A stretch of DNA of 64,000 nt from Siansivirga zeaxanthinifaciens CC-SAMT-1 (GTDB lineage Bacteria > Bacteroidota > Bacteroidia > Flavobacteriales > Flavobacteriaceae): NCBI RefSeq assembly GCF_000941055.1, contig NZ_CP007202.1:1608001-1672000 (forward strand), given 5' to 3'. How positions within the stretch are numbered: position 1 is the stretch's first letter; each line of letters opens with the position of its first letter. Shown in pieces: positions 42,991 through 51,601 of the stretch. A program made the position numbers and the translations under genes. A model generated the notes under the pieces. The model was not told where the DNA came from and made no database searches. It saw only the letters and a list, made by a program, of their open reading frames with translations.

Positions 42991-44058
42991 TTATAATTCT
43001 TTCTCATCAAAATAATTACTCAACAAAGCAACAACATAACTATAGCTTTTCATGCCTTTGCTTTGTTTGTTTGCTTTTAAAAAATTACTGTAAAAAGCTT
43101 TAAAAAACGGTTCTGCAGGATTTTCATGCGCCTCCCAAAAATCGTAGGTTTCTTGGTAATTTTTTAAAATACCTTTGTTTACCTCACTAATTAAATGCTC
43201 GTACAGCGCAACATCTCGATTGTAAATTTCATTCAAGCAATAATGTAAACCAAATGTATAACCTGTATATTTAAAATAAATATCATCGTGGTTTATGGCT
43301 GCCAGGCAACCAATAAAATTAGCTTCATTTTCGGCAGCATAGCCCAATTGGTGGGCAATTTCATGGGTAGATGTTGTTGGAAATTTAAAACTAGGAATTA
43401 AAGCATCAACGTGCGCTTCATTGGTAAACGGATTTAAATAACCACTAAACCCCATGTAAGTTAACGGATAACTAAATAACGATTTTTTTATGCTCTTCGG
43501 GTTGTATTCCAGGTCTGGAAACACAGCTTTTAAGTTCACATATCCTGCAGGAGCCATCGCAATAATTGTGTTTTTGCTATACAGAATATCAACTTTTAAA
43601 GTGTCGTTATGTGTAATTTCCAGTTGTAACTCGTTGGCTTTTGCAGTCAGTTTTTTAGTTACCTTAACAAGTTGTTCGGTAGTATAATTTGCATTTAAAT
43701 TTAAATTTTTATGCAGAGGCAGTCGGTAATAATTAAGACCCCAAAGCAAGTGAAACGCAAAATAAAAAATGGAAACGGCCAGCATCACATCAATAAACCA
43801 ATTAACGGTATCTTTTATCAAGCGTTTTCTGTTAATGTACAGCCACCTCAATACGTAAATTATTGCCAAAGCATATAGAATATCTCCCAACGAAAACGGT
43901 ATCCAGCCCAAGGCATACCGCCAAATTTTAGAAACCACAGGGTACAACCCATTGCTGTAGTAGGCTTCAATAAATTCCGGATTATGTGCCGCACAACGCA
44001 CCAACAAATACATTGGAATAATAGCCAATGCCAGTAAAACTTTTTTCTTTTTCAGCAT
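42991..44058 (-). CDS. DUF3810 membrane protein with HExxH motif
   Basis: 355-residue membrane protein. Three hydrophobic helices occur in the first 110 residues. The remaining soluble part contains STHEIAHQLGYAAENEANFIG, an HExxH zinc-protease-type motif followed by a Glu-containing segment, the arrangement of a gluzincin active site. Other family marks are LLWGLNYYRLPL and KSLFSYPLTYMGFSGYLNPF. It is divergent from pepD across a repeat-containing intergenic region. Protease activity is inferred from the motif only. Confidence 0.82.
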   Translation of the reverse strand: MLKKKKVLLALAIIPMYLLVRCAAHNPEFIEAYYSNGLYPVVSKIWRYALGWIPFSLGDILYALAIIYVLRWLYINRKRLIKDTVNWFIDVMLAVSIFYFAFHLLWGLNYYRLPLHKNLNLNANYTTEQLVKVTKKLTAKANELQLEITHNDTLKVDILYSKNTIIAMAPAGYVNLKAVFPDLEYNPKSIKKSLFSYPLTYMGFSGYLNPFTNEAHVDALIPSFKFPTTSTHEIAHQLGYAAENEANFIGCLAAINHDDIYFKYTGYTFGLHYCLNEIYNRDVALYEHLISEVNKGILKNYQETYDFWEAHENPAEPFFKAFYSNFLKANKQSKGMKSYSYVVALLSNYFDEKEL

Positions 44059-44089
44059 AGCTCAAAAATACTAAAAATTTGAACCCAAT

Positions 44090-44256
44090 GGCAAGGTTCT
44101 GTTTACTAAGGTTTCTTCCTGTTTTCCGTTATATCTTTCTGCTAAGCAGTCCCGAACTTGTTTTGGCATCGTATCAAATTTATTGGTTTTTAATAAGTTA
44201 TTCTATGTTATCAAGGCTTCGCAGAAAGGATGCCACTTCAACCAGGAGTAGCTGCC
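44090..44256. repeat. diverged copy of an interspersed structured repeat, with insertion
   Basis: Between divergent DUF3810 and pepD. The left part has TTTTCCGTTATATCTTTCTGC, here cited in pieces: CCGTTATATC then TTTCTGC (44136-44142). The right part has GCAGAAAGGATGCCACTTC (44221-44239). The two arms form an inverted repeat as in the copy at 56599-56685 (ATCTTTTT / AAAAAGGATTTCCACTGC), but with about 78 bases between. Outer ends GGCA / TGCC pair. Homology between the copies is judged by eye. Confidence 0.45.
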
Positions 44257-44302
44257 AAATTCAATGCCTTTTTACTACCTTTACAAAACAAAAAAATAAC
44301 GC

Positions 44303-45766
44303 ATGAATTCAGAAATAAGACAACTTCAACCCACACAACTATGGAATAAATTTGCCGATTTAAACGCCGTGCCGCGTCCTTCAAAAAAAGAAGAACGTGT
44401 TATAGCTTTTATGAAAGCATTTGGTGAACATCTTAAGCTAGAAACCATGGTCGATTCGGTTGGAAATGTTATCATAAAAAAGCCAGCCACTTCTGGTATG
44501 GAAAACCGAGCCACCATCGTCATGCAATCGCATTTAGATATGGTGCATCAAAAAAACAACGATACCGTTTTTAATTTCGACCAACAAGGCATCGATATGT
44601 ATGTAGACGGCGATTGGGTGCGAGCAAAAGGAACCACCTTAGGTGCCGATAACGGACTGGGAGTAGCCACCATCATGGCGATTTTAGAAAGCACCGATAT
44701 ACCACATCCAGCCATAGAAGCTTTATTTACAATTGATGAAGAAACTGGTATGACGGGCGCTATGGGCTTAAAAGGCGGCTTATTGTCTGGTGAAATTTTA
44801 TTAAACCTAGATACCGAAGAAGATAACGAAATTGGCGTTGGTTGTGCCGGAGGCATCGATGTAACAGCCACCCGAACCTACAACGAAGAGGAAACTCCAG
44901 AATTTAAAATTGGTTTTTCTATTGTTGTTAAAGGATTGCAAGGTGGGCATTCTGGAATGCAAATTCACGAAGGGCTCGGTAATGCTAACAAAATTATGAA
45001 TCGACTGTTATTTGATGGCTTTGAAAATTTCGGACTTCGAATTTCAGAAATTGATGGTGGTAGTTTACGCAACGCTATTCCTCGCGAAAGTAAAGCTATC
45101 GTAGCTATTGATGCCATGCATGAAGACGCTTTTATTTTAGAAATGAAGCTTCTTGCCGAAACCATTCAAACTGAATTAAAAACCATGGAACCCGATTTAA
45201 AAATTATGGTTTCTAAATGTGAAACACCCGAAAAAATCATGGATTTAGGAATTCAGGAAGGGTTTACAAGAGCCTTGTATGCGGCGCAAAATGGTGTTTA
45301 TAGAATGAGTGCCGATATTCCTGGTTTGGTAGAAACATCTAATAATATCGCGCGTGTGTTACTAAAAGATGGTCATATTCACGTAGGTTGCTTAACCCGC
45401 TCATCGGTAGAAAGTTCTAAATTAGATTTAGCTAATACCTTAAGAGCAACTTTCGAATTAACAGGTTGTGAGGTCGAGTTTTCTGGTGATTATCCTGGTT
45501 GGACCCCTAATATGGATTCTGCCATTTTAAAAGTATTAACCAAAATTTATAAAGACATGAATGGCGAAGAGGCTCATGTTGCTGCTTGTCATGCTGGTTT
45601 AGAGTGTGGTATTCTGGGGCAAAATTACCCAGATATGGATATGATAAGTTTTGGACCAAATATTAAAGGAGCACATTCTCCAGATGAGCGTGCGCAAATT
45701 TCGTCGGTACAGAAATATTGGAAATTTGTATTAGAAATTTTAAAAAATATTCCAGTTAAGGCGTAA
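44303..45766 (+). CDS. pepD: aminoacyl-histidine dipeptidase (peptidase D)
   Basis: 487-residue M20-family dizinc peptidase cleaving Xaa-His dipeptides. Metal-binding motifs are VMQSHLDMVHQK, GTTLGADNGLGVA and the catalytic DEETGMTGAMGL, followed by LLNLDTEEDNEI. A central dimerisation or lid domain lies about 200-400, and the C-terminal histidine-containing CHAGLECGIL, GPNIKGAHSPDE completes the site. Length matches E. coli PepD (485). It is followed after 18 bases by the ACT-domain gene. Confidence 0.95.
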   Translation: MNSEIRQLQPTQLWNKFADLNAVPRPSKKEERVIAFMKAFGEHLKLETMVDSVGNVIIKKPATSGMENRATIVMQSHLDMVHQKNNDTVFNFDQQGIDMYVDGDWVRAKGTTLGADNGLGVATIMAILESTDIPHPAIEALFTIDEETGMTGAMGLKGGLLSGEILLNLDTEEDNEIGVGCAGGIDVTATRTYNEEETPEFKIGFSIVVKGLQGGHSGMQIHEGLGNANKIMNRLLFDGFENFGLRISEIDGGSLRNAIPRESKAIVAIDAMHEDAFILEMKLLAETIQTELKTMEPDLKIMVSKCETPEKIMDLGIQEGFTRALYAAQNGVYRMSADIPGLVETSNNIARVLLKDGHIHVGCLTRSSVESSKLDLANTLRATFELTGCEVEFSGDYPGWTPNMDSAILKVLTKIYKDMNGEEAHVAACHAGLECGILGQNYPDMDMISFGPNIKGAHSPDERAQISSVQKYWKFVLEILKNIPVKA

Positions 45767-45784
45767 TATAACTTTAGGTAAACA

Positions 45785-46183
45785 ATGGCAGGCGAAACAA
45801 ATTTAGAGCTATTAATTCGTGAAATGCAACCTCATTTAAACGCAGTTGAATACGTATTTGTTACCGTAAAAGATTATGAACTTATTAAAAGAGAAGATAC
45901 CCTATTCGAATTTAAAGAAACCGAAGGTATAACCATTGTTTTAGATCGCTTAAAGGCCGATGCTTTGCATTTACCTTATAAATTTGTAGCATCTTGGATA
46001 ACTTTAAAAATACATTCAGCATTGGAAGCTGTAGGACTCACTGCAGCTTTTTCCAATGCTTTAACTACACATAATATAAGCTGTAATGTTGTTGCAGGAT
46101 TTTATCACGATCATATTTTTGTTGATAAAAAAGATGCAGAAAAATCAGTTCGTGTGCTTCAAGAGCTTTCACGTAGTATTTAA
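45785..46183 (+). CDS. ACT-domain protein
   Basis: 132-residue small cytoplasmic protein with two consecutive ACT-like halves. The first contains YVFVTVKDYELI, the second WITLKIHSALEAVGLTAAFSNALT and HNISCNVVAGFYHDHIFV, which is the strand-helix pattern of ACT_7 (CASTOR/aspartokinase-like) domains that bind amino acids. It lies directly after pepD, so it might sense an amino acid released by dipeptide cleavage; this is inference. Confidence 0.8.
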   Translation: MAGETNLELLIREMQPHLNAVEYVFVTVKDYELIKREDTLFEFKETEGITIVLDRLKADALHLPYKFVASWITLKIHSALEAVGLTAAFSNALTTHNISCNVVAGFYHDHIFVDKKDAEKSVRVLQELSRSI

Positions 46184-46201
46184 AAGCTATTTGTTAGATT
46201 T

Positions 46202-46423
46202 TTAAGGCACTGGGTCGTAACCAGAGCCACCCCAAGGATGACAACTAAAAATACGTTTTAACGCTAGCCAACCACCTTTAAATAAACCATGTTTAATTAA
46301 AGCTTCTTTGCTGTAATGCGAGCATGTGGGTTGGTATCGGCAACTTGCAGGTGTAAGGGGCGATATAAGCGTTTGATACACTTTTATCAAAAACAAAAAC
46401 GGCGCAATAATGAGTTTTTTCAA
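46202..46423 (-). CDS. yidD: membrane protein insertion efficiency factor YidD
   Basis: 73-residue YidD, a small peripheral membrane protein that assists YidC-mediated insertion. Full family signature: [32 protein letters not shown], and [13 protein letters not shown]. Amphipathic N-terminal helix (residues about 3-20). In many bacteria it is part of the rpmH-rnpA-yidD-yidC cluster; here it is about 40 kb from rpmH in this window and lies between pepD/ACT and cysS. Single gene. Confidence 0.95.
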   Translation of the reverse strand: MKKLIIAPFLFLIKVYQTLISPLTPASCRYQPTCSHYSKEALIKHGLFKGGWLALKRIFSCHPWGGSGYDPVP

Positions 46424-46484
46424 TTTATTGTTGTTTAGTTGTTTATTTGAAAAAAGTGTATAGTTAAAACGAACAACCAGCTAA

Positions 46485-47966
46485 TTAATTTAAAGAAAAC
46501 GTCGTGCCTTCTTTACCATCTTTTAACTGAATGCCAACATGGGCAAGTTCATCACGTATTTTATCAGATAAGGCAAAATCTTTATTAGCTCGTGCTTCCT
46601 GTCTTAACTTTATTAAAATATCTACAGCGCCCGATAATTTATCGGTACTTGAATTACTTTGAGCTGTATTTTCTAAGCCCAGAACATCAAAAGTAAAAGC
46701 GTGTATGGTTTCTTTTAAGATGTTTAAATCTTGCGACGTTAAAGTTACACTTCCATCTTTTATTTGATTGATGTATTTAACTGCTTCAAACAAATTAGCT
46801 ATTAAAATAGGAGAGTTGAAGTCGTCGTTCATAGCATCATAACAAGATTGTTTCCATGCTTCCACATTAATAGTCGAGCTATTTGATGGGGTTAAGCTAT
46901 CTAATAAATTAATAGCATCCATTAATCTGTAAAATCCTTTTTCGCTAGATAGTAATCCTTCGTCTGTAAGATCTAATACACTTCTGTAAGAACATTGCGC
47001 ATTAAAAAAGCGAATCACACTAGGGGCGTAGGCTTTACTAAAAAAACTATTGTTGCCAGATAATAATTCGTCTGGATTTACAGTGTTTCCAGTAGATTTA
47101 GACATGCGTTGTCCGTTAAGTTGCAGCATATTAGCATGCATCCAATAATTTACGGGCGATTGTCCTTTGGCAGCTTCATTTTGTGCAATTTCACATTCGT
47201 GATGCGGGAATTTTAAATCCATACCACCTCCGTGAATATCAAATTGGTCGCCCAAATATTTAGTACTCATAGCAGTACATTCTAGATGCCAACCCGGGAA
47301 ACCATCGCTCCATGGTGACGGCCAACGCATAATGTGTTGTGGCTCGGCTTTTTTCCAAAGCGCAAAATCTTGCGGATTTTTTTTATCACTTTGCCCATCT
47401 AAAGCCCGGGTATTATGTATTAAATCTTCAAGTTTACGTTTACTTAATTTACCGTACTCGTTTGTTTCATTAAACTTGTGTACATCAAAATAAACAGAGC
47501 CATTAACTTCATAAGCAAATCCGTTTGCAATAATGCTTTTAATAAGTTCAATTTGTTCAATAATATGACCTGTTGCAGTAGGTTCAATACTAGGAGGTAA
47601 GAAATTAAAGGTGTTTAAAATATTGTGAAAATCAACGGTATAACGTTGCACCACTTCCATGGGTTCAATTTGTTCTAAACGTGCTTTTTTAGTGATTTTA
47701 TCTTCACCAGCATCGGCATCATTTTCTAAATGCCCCGCATCGGTTATATTTCGAACATAGCGAACTTTATAGCCTAAATGCTTCAGATATCTAAAAACCA
47801 TATCAAAAGACATAAAGGTTCTTACATTACCTAAATGTACATTACTATAAACTGTAGGTCCACAAACATACATGCCTATATGGCCTTCGTTTATGGGTTT
47901 AAAAGTTTCTTTTTTGCTAGTAAGTGAATTGTATATTTTTAATTCCTGATTTTTAAATAACTGCAT
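46485..47966 (-). CDS. cysS: cysteinyl-tRNA synthetase
   Basis: 493-residue class I synthetase charging tRNA-Cys. Zinc ligand cysteine in [15 protein letters not shown], where the HIGH motif appears as HLGN; further zinc ligands in WHLECTAMS and HHECEIAQ; the KMSKS loop is QRMSKSTGN. The anticodon-binding helical C-terminus ends with [10 protein letters not shown]. It is 30 bases downstream of folE on the same strand and may be co-transcribed, although a small AT-only dyad lies between them. Confidence 0.97.
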   Translation of the reverse strand: MQLFKNQELKIYNSLTSKKETFKPINEGHIGMYVCGPTVYSNVHLGNVRTFMSFDMVFRYLKHLGYKVRYVRNITDAGHLENDADAGEDKITKKARLEQIEPMEVVQRYTVDFHNILNTFNFLPPSIEPTATGHIIEQIELIKSIIANGFAYEVNGSVYFDVHKFNETNEYGKLSKRKLEDLIHNTRALDGQSDKKNPQDFALWKKAEPQHIMRWPSPWSDGFPGWHLECTAMSTKYLGDQFDIHGGGMDLKFPHHECEIAQNEAAKGQSPVNYWMHANMLQLNGQRMSKSTGNTVNPDELLSGNNSFFSKAYAPSVIRFFNAQCSYRSVLDLTDEGLLSSEKGFYRLMDAINLLDSLTPSNSSTINVEAWKQSCYDAMNDDFNSPILIANLFEAVKYINQIKDGSVTLTSQDLNILKETIHAFTFDVLGLENTAQSNSSTDKLSGAVDILIKLRQEARANKDFALSDKIRDELAHVGIQLKDGKEGTTFSLN

Positions 47967-47996
47967 TGTGCCTTAATTGATTAAGTTGTGTTTAAC

Positions 47997-48674
47997 TTAA
48001 AAATTAGTGTCTAATTTAATGTATTCTAAAAGTTCTTTGCGGGTCGCTTCTTCTTTAAATTTCCCACCAAATTCTGAAGTTACTGTACTACTTTCGATAT
48101 CTCTGATACCTCTGGAATTTACACATAAATGTTTGGCATCTATAATACAGGCAACATCTTGGGTGTTTAAAACGGATTGAAGTTCTTTAACAATTTGAAT
48201 GGTTAAACGTTCTTGAACTTGCGGGCGTTTTGCATAATAATCGACAATACGATTCATTTTAGATAAGCCAACCACATTACCATTAGAAATGTAAGCAATA
48301 TGAGCTCTACCAACTATAGGAAGTAAATGATGTTCGCAGGTTGAATACACGGTAATGTTTTTTTCAACAAGCATTTCACCATATTTATATTTATTATCGA
48401 AGGTAGAAGCACTTGGTTTTTTAGCAGGATCTAAACCTCCAAAAATTTCTTTTACAAACATTTTTGCAACACGGTTTGGTGTGCCTTTTAAACTATCGTC
48501 GGTTAAGTCTAAACCTAATGTTTCCATAATATGGCGAACATCGTCTTTTATAATTTCTATTTTTTCTTCATTAGAAAGTTTAAAAGCATCACTTCGAAGC
48601 GGTGTGTCTGAAGATGTTCCAATATGGTCGTCTCCAAGCGATTCGAATTCTTCTATATTATTTTCAATTTTCAT
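47997..48674 (-). CDS. folE: GTP cyclohydrolase I
   Basis: 225-residue enzyme converting GTP to dihydroneopterin triphosphate, the first step of folate synthesis. Zinc-site residues in YSTCEHHLLPIVGRAHIAY and in CLCVNSR-type KHLCVNSRGIRD; GLSKMNRIVDYYAKRPQVQERL is the family block. An N-terminal extension of about 40 residues rich in acidic residues precedes the domain. Its promoter has a TATCTTTG element. folP, a later folate gene, lies at 61.3-62.1 kb. Confidence 0.96.
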   Translation of the reverse strand: MKIENNIEEFESLGDDHIGTSSDTPLRSDAFKLSNEEKIEIIKDDVRHIMETLGLDLTDDSLKGTPNRVAKMFVKEIFGGLDPAKKPSASTFDNKYKYGEMLVEKNITVYSTCEHHLLPIVGRAHIAYISNGNVVGLSKMNRIVDYYAKRPQVQERLTIQIVKELQSVLNTQDVACIIDAKHLCVNSRGIRDIESSTVTSEFGGKFKEEATRKELLEYIKLDTNF

Positions 48675-48700
48675 TTATCAAAAAATCTCGTTTAAGTTTG

Positions 48701-48708
48701 CAAAGATA
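48701..48708 (-). promoter_or_regulatory. -7 element of the folE promoter
   Basis: Minus-strand TATCTTTG, TAnnTTTG match, 27 bases before the ATG. Confidence 0.55.
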
Positions 48709-48803
48709 AGCAAAACACTTTTGTTATGTTTTGTATTAACTAACATTTAAATGAAGTTAGTTAAGTCTGTACTTTTTGGTTTAAATTACACCATTAATAA
48801 ATA

Positions 48804-48827
48804 AAGCCTGAAAATTATTTCAGGCTT
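48804..48827 (-). terminator. terminator of the outer-membrane gene pair
   Basis: Hairpin AAGCCTGAAA / TTTCAGGCTT, followed on the minus strand by a T-rich stretch. Confidence 0.65.
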
Positions 48828-48851
48828 AATCTAATTTTATGTTTTGCGTTT

Positions 48852-50408
48852 TTAAATATTAAAACTTAGTGATAATGTTATGTTAGAATTTTTGCGATTA
48901 ACTGTTGCTTGTGGCGCTCCACCTAATATAAGATTGTATAAGTTGTTTTGCGACTCGCGTTCATAACCATCAAACGTCACGTCTAATTTGGTGTTACCAA
49001 AATTATAGCCAATACCAAATGAATAACCATTTAAATCGCCTACTGTTACGCCATCTTTATATTGGCTTTCTTCAAAACGGTAACCACCCCTTAAACTAAT
49101 TCGTTTTATTTTATACTCTCCACCAATTTTATATGTAGAAGCAGCTGTTAGTAAATTGTTTATATCGGCATTTAAGTCTACAAAATCGTTTTCTGGTCTA
49201 AAACTAGTTGCGCTGTAGTCTTTTCTTGAATAATCGAAACTTATTAAACCTTGCGTTCCAAAAACATATGCTAAGCTTCCTGTTATTTTAGCAGGTGTTT
49301 GCAGTTTATATTGCGGATACACGTTTACAGTTTGAGGATTTATAACTTGAGTTACTCTTGTTCCGTTATCTTCTTCTCTTACTGTTGATATATATTGGGT
49401 GGTTTCCTCTTCAATGGTATACCAGGTAGGTGAGTCGTAAGTCACACCCAATCTAAATTCTGGACTTAATTTTAGGATACCTCCCAACTGAAACGAAAAT
49501 CCATTTCCTCTGGTAGATAAATTATTTTCAAATTCAATATTTCGTACAAGATAATCTCCAGCATTTGGTATACCATTGTTATTGTTTTCAAATAATAATG
49601 TGGTGCGTTGGTAATCTATAAAATGAGAATTTAAGTTTAAACCTAAATATAAATTGTCTTCGTATTGTGTCGCAAGATTAAAGGATATTTTGCCATTGTA
49701 GCCTGTTGCCAAATAAGAATAATCATGACTAAAATTGCCAGGAATAATTTTAGAGGAATAAAGCGTATTTGCATCGTTGTTAATATCGTCTGGTTCGATA
49801 ATATAAGATTCGAAGCCTAAAAAGGCCTGTTGGTGTCCAAAGCCAAAAGCAGAGCCTATATCGGCATAGGCTTCTTCTAAAGTTTCGTCTGGGAATGCCG
49901 ATATGTTGCCTAAACGTTTGCCATCAGCATAATCATAAAAATAACTGGCAATCGAATTGCTAAAATCTGCATCGTTTGTAGTGTTTAATCCAACGGCGCT
50001 CCAACGGTCGTCATGATTATTTGTTCTTTCATAGGCAACTCCAACCGAAAATTTCCTCCATGGCGAATTATTTCTACTAGCAAAAACAAAAGATGCACCC
50101 CCTTGATTTATATCGAAGCTTGAATTATTGGTGTTTGTTAAGCCATTAAAATATGCTGTTTCATTTTTTACATCTTGATTAGAAAGTGAAAATGACGCAT
50201 GACTTTGACTAAAAACAGCCGAACTTGCAGGGTTTATACTCACCGCACTCATGTCGCCTCCTAAGGCTCCAAAGGCACCACTCAGAGCTCTGTACCGAGC
50301 AGTTCCTTGAATTTCGTCTTGCGAGTAGCGCAAAGCATCCGTTATATCTTGAGCATATATATTAGACACACCAAGTATGCCTATAAAAATTAGGTTTAAC
50401 TTTTTCAT
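48852..50408 (-). CDS. outer-membrane beta-barrel protein (OmpP1/FadL-like)
   Basis: 518 residues with a signal peptide cut after NIYAQ. The mature start DITDALRYSQDEIQGTARY and SGAFGALGGDMSAVSINPASSAVF is the FadL/OmpP1 opening typical in Bacteroidota. The rest is alternating strands with RLGVTYDSPTWY, ISFDYSRKDYSATSF and a C-terminal aromatic/hydrophobic strand NITLSLSFNI. It lies 26 bases downstream of the Trp-repeat lipoprotein gene and is co-transcribed with it. Substrate, likely a hydrophobic compound, is unknown. Confidence 0.85.
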   Translation of the reverse strand: MKKLNLIFIGILGVSNIYAQDITDALRYSQDEIQGTARYRALSGAFGALGGDMSAVSINPASSAVFSQSHASFSLSNQDVKNETAYFNGLTNTNNSSFDINQGGASFVFASRNNSPWRKFSVGVAYERTNNHDDRWSAVGLNTTNDADFSNSIASYFYDYADGKRLGNISAFPDETLEEAYADIGSAFGFGHQQAFLGFESYIIEPDDINNDANTLYSSKIIPGNFSHDYSYLATGYNGKISFNLATQYEDNLYLGLNLNSHFIDYQRTTLLFENNNNGIPNAGDYLVRNIEFENNLSTRGNGFSFQLGGILKLSPEFRLGVTYDSPTWYTIEEETTQYISTVREEDNGTRVTQVINPQTVNVYPQYKLQTPAKITGSLAYVFGTQGLISFDYSRKDYSATSFRPENDFVDLNADINNLLTAASTYKIGGEYKIKRISLRGGYRFEESQYKDGVTVGDLNGYSFGIGYNFGNTKLDVTFDGYERESQNNLYNLILGGAPQATVNRKNSNITLSLSFNI

Positions 50409-50434
50409 TTGAGTTTTGTTTAAAAAAATAGTTA

Positions 50435-51502
50435 TTATCGACGTCTTCCTCCACTAGAACCCGAAGAACTCGATCCACTTGGTCTTCCACTTCCTACTGA
50501 AGAACCAGACGAGCTGCTGCTTGAGCTTCTTGTTGGAGGCGTGTAAGTGCTTCTTGAACTTGTGCTGGAAGAACTTCTACTGTAATCGCTATTACTTCTA
50601 GAAGGTGTATAAGTGTTCCCAGAGCTGCGTCTAACAGTTGAAGATGAACGTGTTGTAGAATTAGTTGTAGGTGTTCTAGTAACCGTTGACTGTCTTCTTG
50701 TGTTATTGTCGTAAACTGTCGATCCATTAGACGTGGTATAACTTCTTCTATTGGTTGTTGTGCTTGGATTATAATTATTATTTACACTTGTTCTTCTGCT
50801 CGTGTTGTATTTTGATGTAGAATTAATATTGCTAGTATTACTACTTCTTCTAGAAACGGTTCCAGTATTATTTGAGTATCGAGACGTGTTTGAATAGTTT
50901 CCTCTTCTGCTTGGGCTGTAAGAAACATATCTGTTGCCGTAATAATTGTAAGGATGCGCATTCCAGCCCCAGTTGTTCCAACCCCAGTTATTCCAACCCC
51001 AGTTGTTCCAACCCCAGTTATTCCAGCCCCAGTTGTTCCAACCCCAATTATTCCAACCCCAGTTATTCCAACCCCAATTACCATAATAAGGATTAGCCCA
51101 ACCCCAGTCGTTCCAACCCCATCCAGAATTGATGTTTATGGTAACTTGGTCGTTAGTTTGACCCCATCCACCATAACCTTGGTAAGAATTATCGATAGTT
51201 TCTTGGTCGTAATTATTAGTTCCTTCATAAGAATCTATATCTGTAAAAATCTCATTATTTGAAACCATGTATTCTGTTTCAATAGATTTGTTTTTAAAAT
51301 AGTTCTGATAGTAGTTATTGTTTGAAGTTTTAGGTGCTTCCTGTACAGCTTCTTCATATGTTGTTTGAACCGCTGCGCCACCATAAATGCCATCATTGTC
51401 AACACCAACATACTGATAAGATCCACATGAAGATAAGCCAAGTGCTAAGCCTAAAACGGCTAAGTATGGCATTTTCTGTATTAAGTAGTCTTTAAATTGC
51501 AT
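50435..51502 (-). CDS. lipoprotein with NWGWN tandem repeats and Ser/Thr/Arg-rich tail
   Basis: 355 residues. Signal ends GLSSC (an alternative start at residue 11 would serve too). Residues about 130-185 contain a glycine/tryptophan region with eight consecutive NWGWN units, encoded by a 15-base tandem repeat. The C-terminal half is low complexity, rich in Ser, Thr and Arg and ending in GGRRR. No enzyme motif is visible. Trp-rich repeats suggest glycan or surface contact, the tail suggests an extended or disordered segment. Co-transcribed with the FadL-like gene; divergent from proS. Confidence 0.75.
   Translation of the reverse strand: MQFKDYLIQKMPYLAVLGLALGLSSCGSYQYVGVDNDGIYGGAAVQTTYEEAVQEAPKTSNNNYYQNYFKNKSIETEYMVSNNEIFTDIDSYEGTNNYDQETIDNSYQGYGGWGQTNDQVTININSGWGWNDWGWANPYYGNWGWNNWGWNNWGWNNWGWNNWGWNNWGWNNWGWNNWGWNAHPYNYYGNRYVSYSPSRRGNYSNTSRYSNNTGTVSRRSSNTSNINSTSKYNTSRRTSVNNNYNPSTTTNRRSYTTSNGSTVYDNNTRRQSTVTRTPTTNSTTRSSSTVRRSSGNTYTPSRSNSDYSRSSSSTSSRSTYTPPTRSSSSSSSGSSVGSGRPSGSSSSGSSGGRRR
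50961..51080. repeat. 15-bp tandem repeat (8 units) inside the lipoprotein gene
   Basis: Eight in-frame units of TTCCAACCCCAGTTG with variation at a few positions (G or A at the unit's last base, A or G at its sixth, two CAATTA variants). On the minus strand each unit encodes NWGWN. Copy-number change would alter length by five residues without a frameshift. Confidence 0.9.
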
Positions 51503-51530
51503 ATCTATTGATTTTTATTGTTGAACATAA

Positions 51531-51538
51531 CAAAAATA
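51531..51538 (-). promoter_or_regulatory. -7 element of the lipoprotein/FadL-like operon
   Basis: Minus-strand TATTTTTG fits TAnnTTTG, 29 bases before the start. Confidence 0.5.
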
Positions 51539-51601
51539 GTTAGTTTTGTCGAACTATTTTTATATTTAACATAGGTACAATATTTGTGCCAAAAAACATA
51601 T

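Noticed and set aside
44079..44306. 75-residue open frame between DUF3810 and pepD
   Set aside because: It runs through the diverged repeat element, has odd composition (many Ser, Leu, Arg, Cys) and no promoter or family resemblance.
50961..51080. Possible CRISPR-like array
   Set aside because: Units are contiguous 15-bp repeats with no spacers and lie within a coding frame.
50872..51262. Plus-strand open frames rich in Pro-Thr-Val or Ser-Asn-Pro
   Set aside because: They are the antisense reading of the NWGWN-encoding tandem repeat and have no start context.
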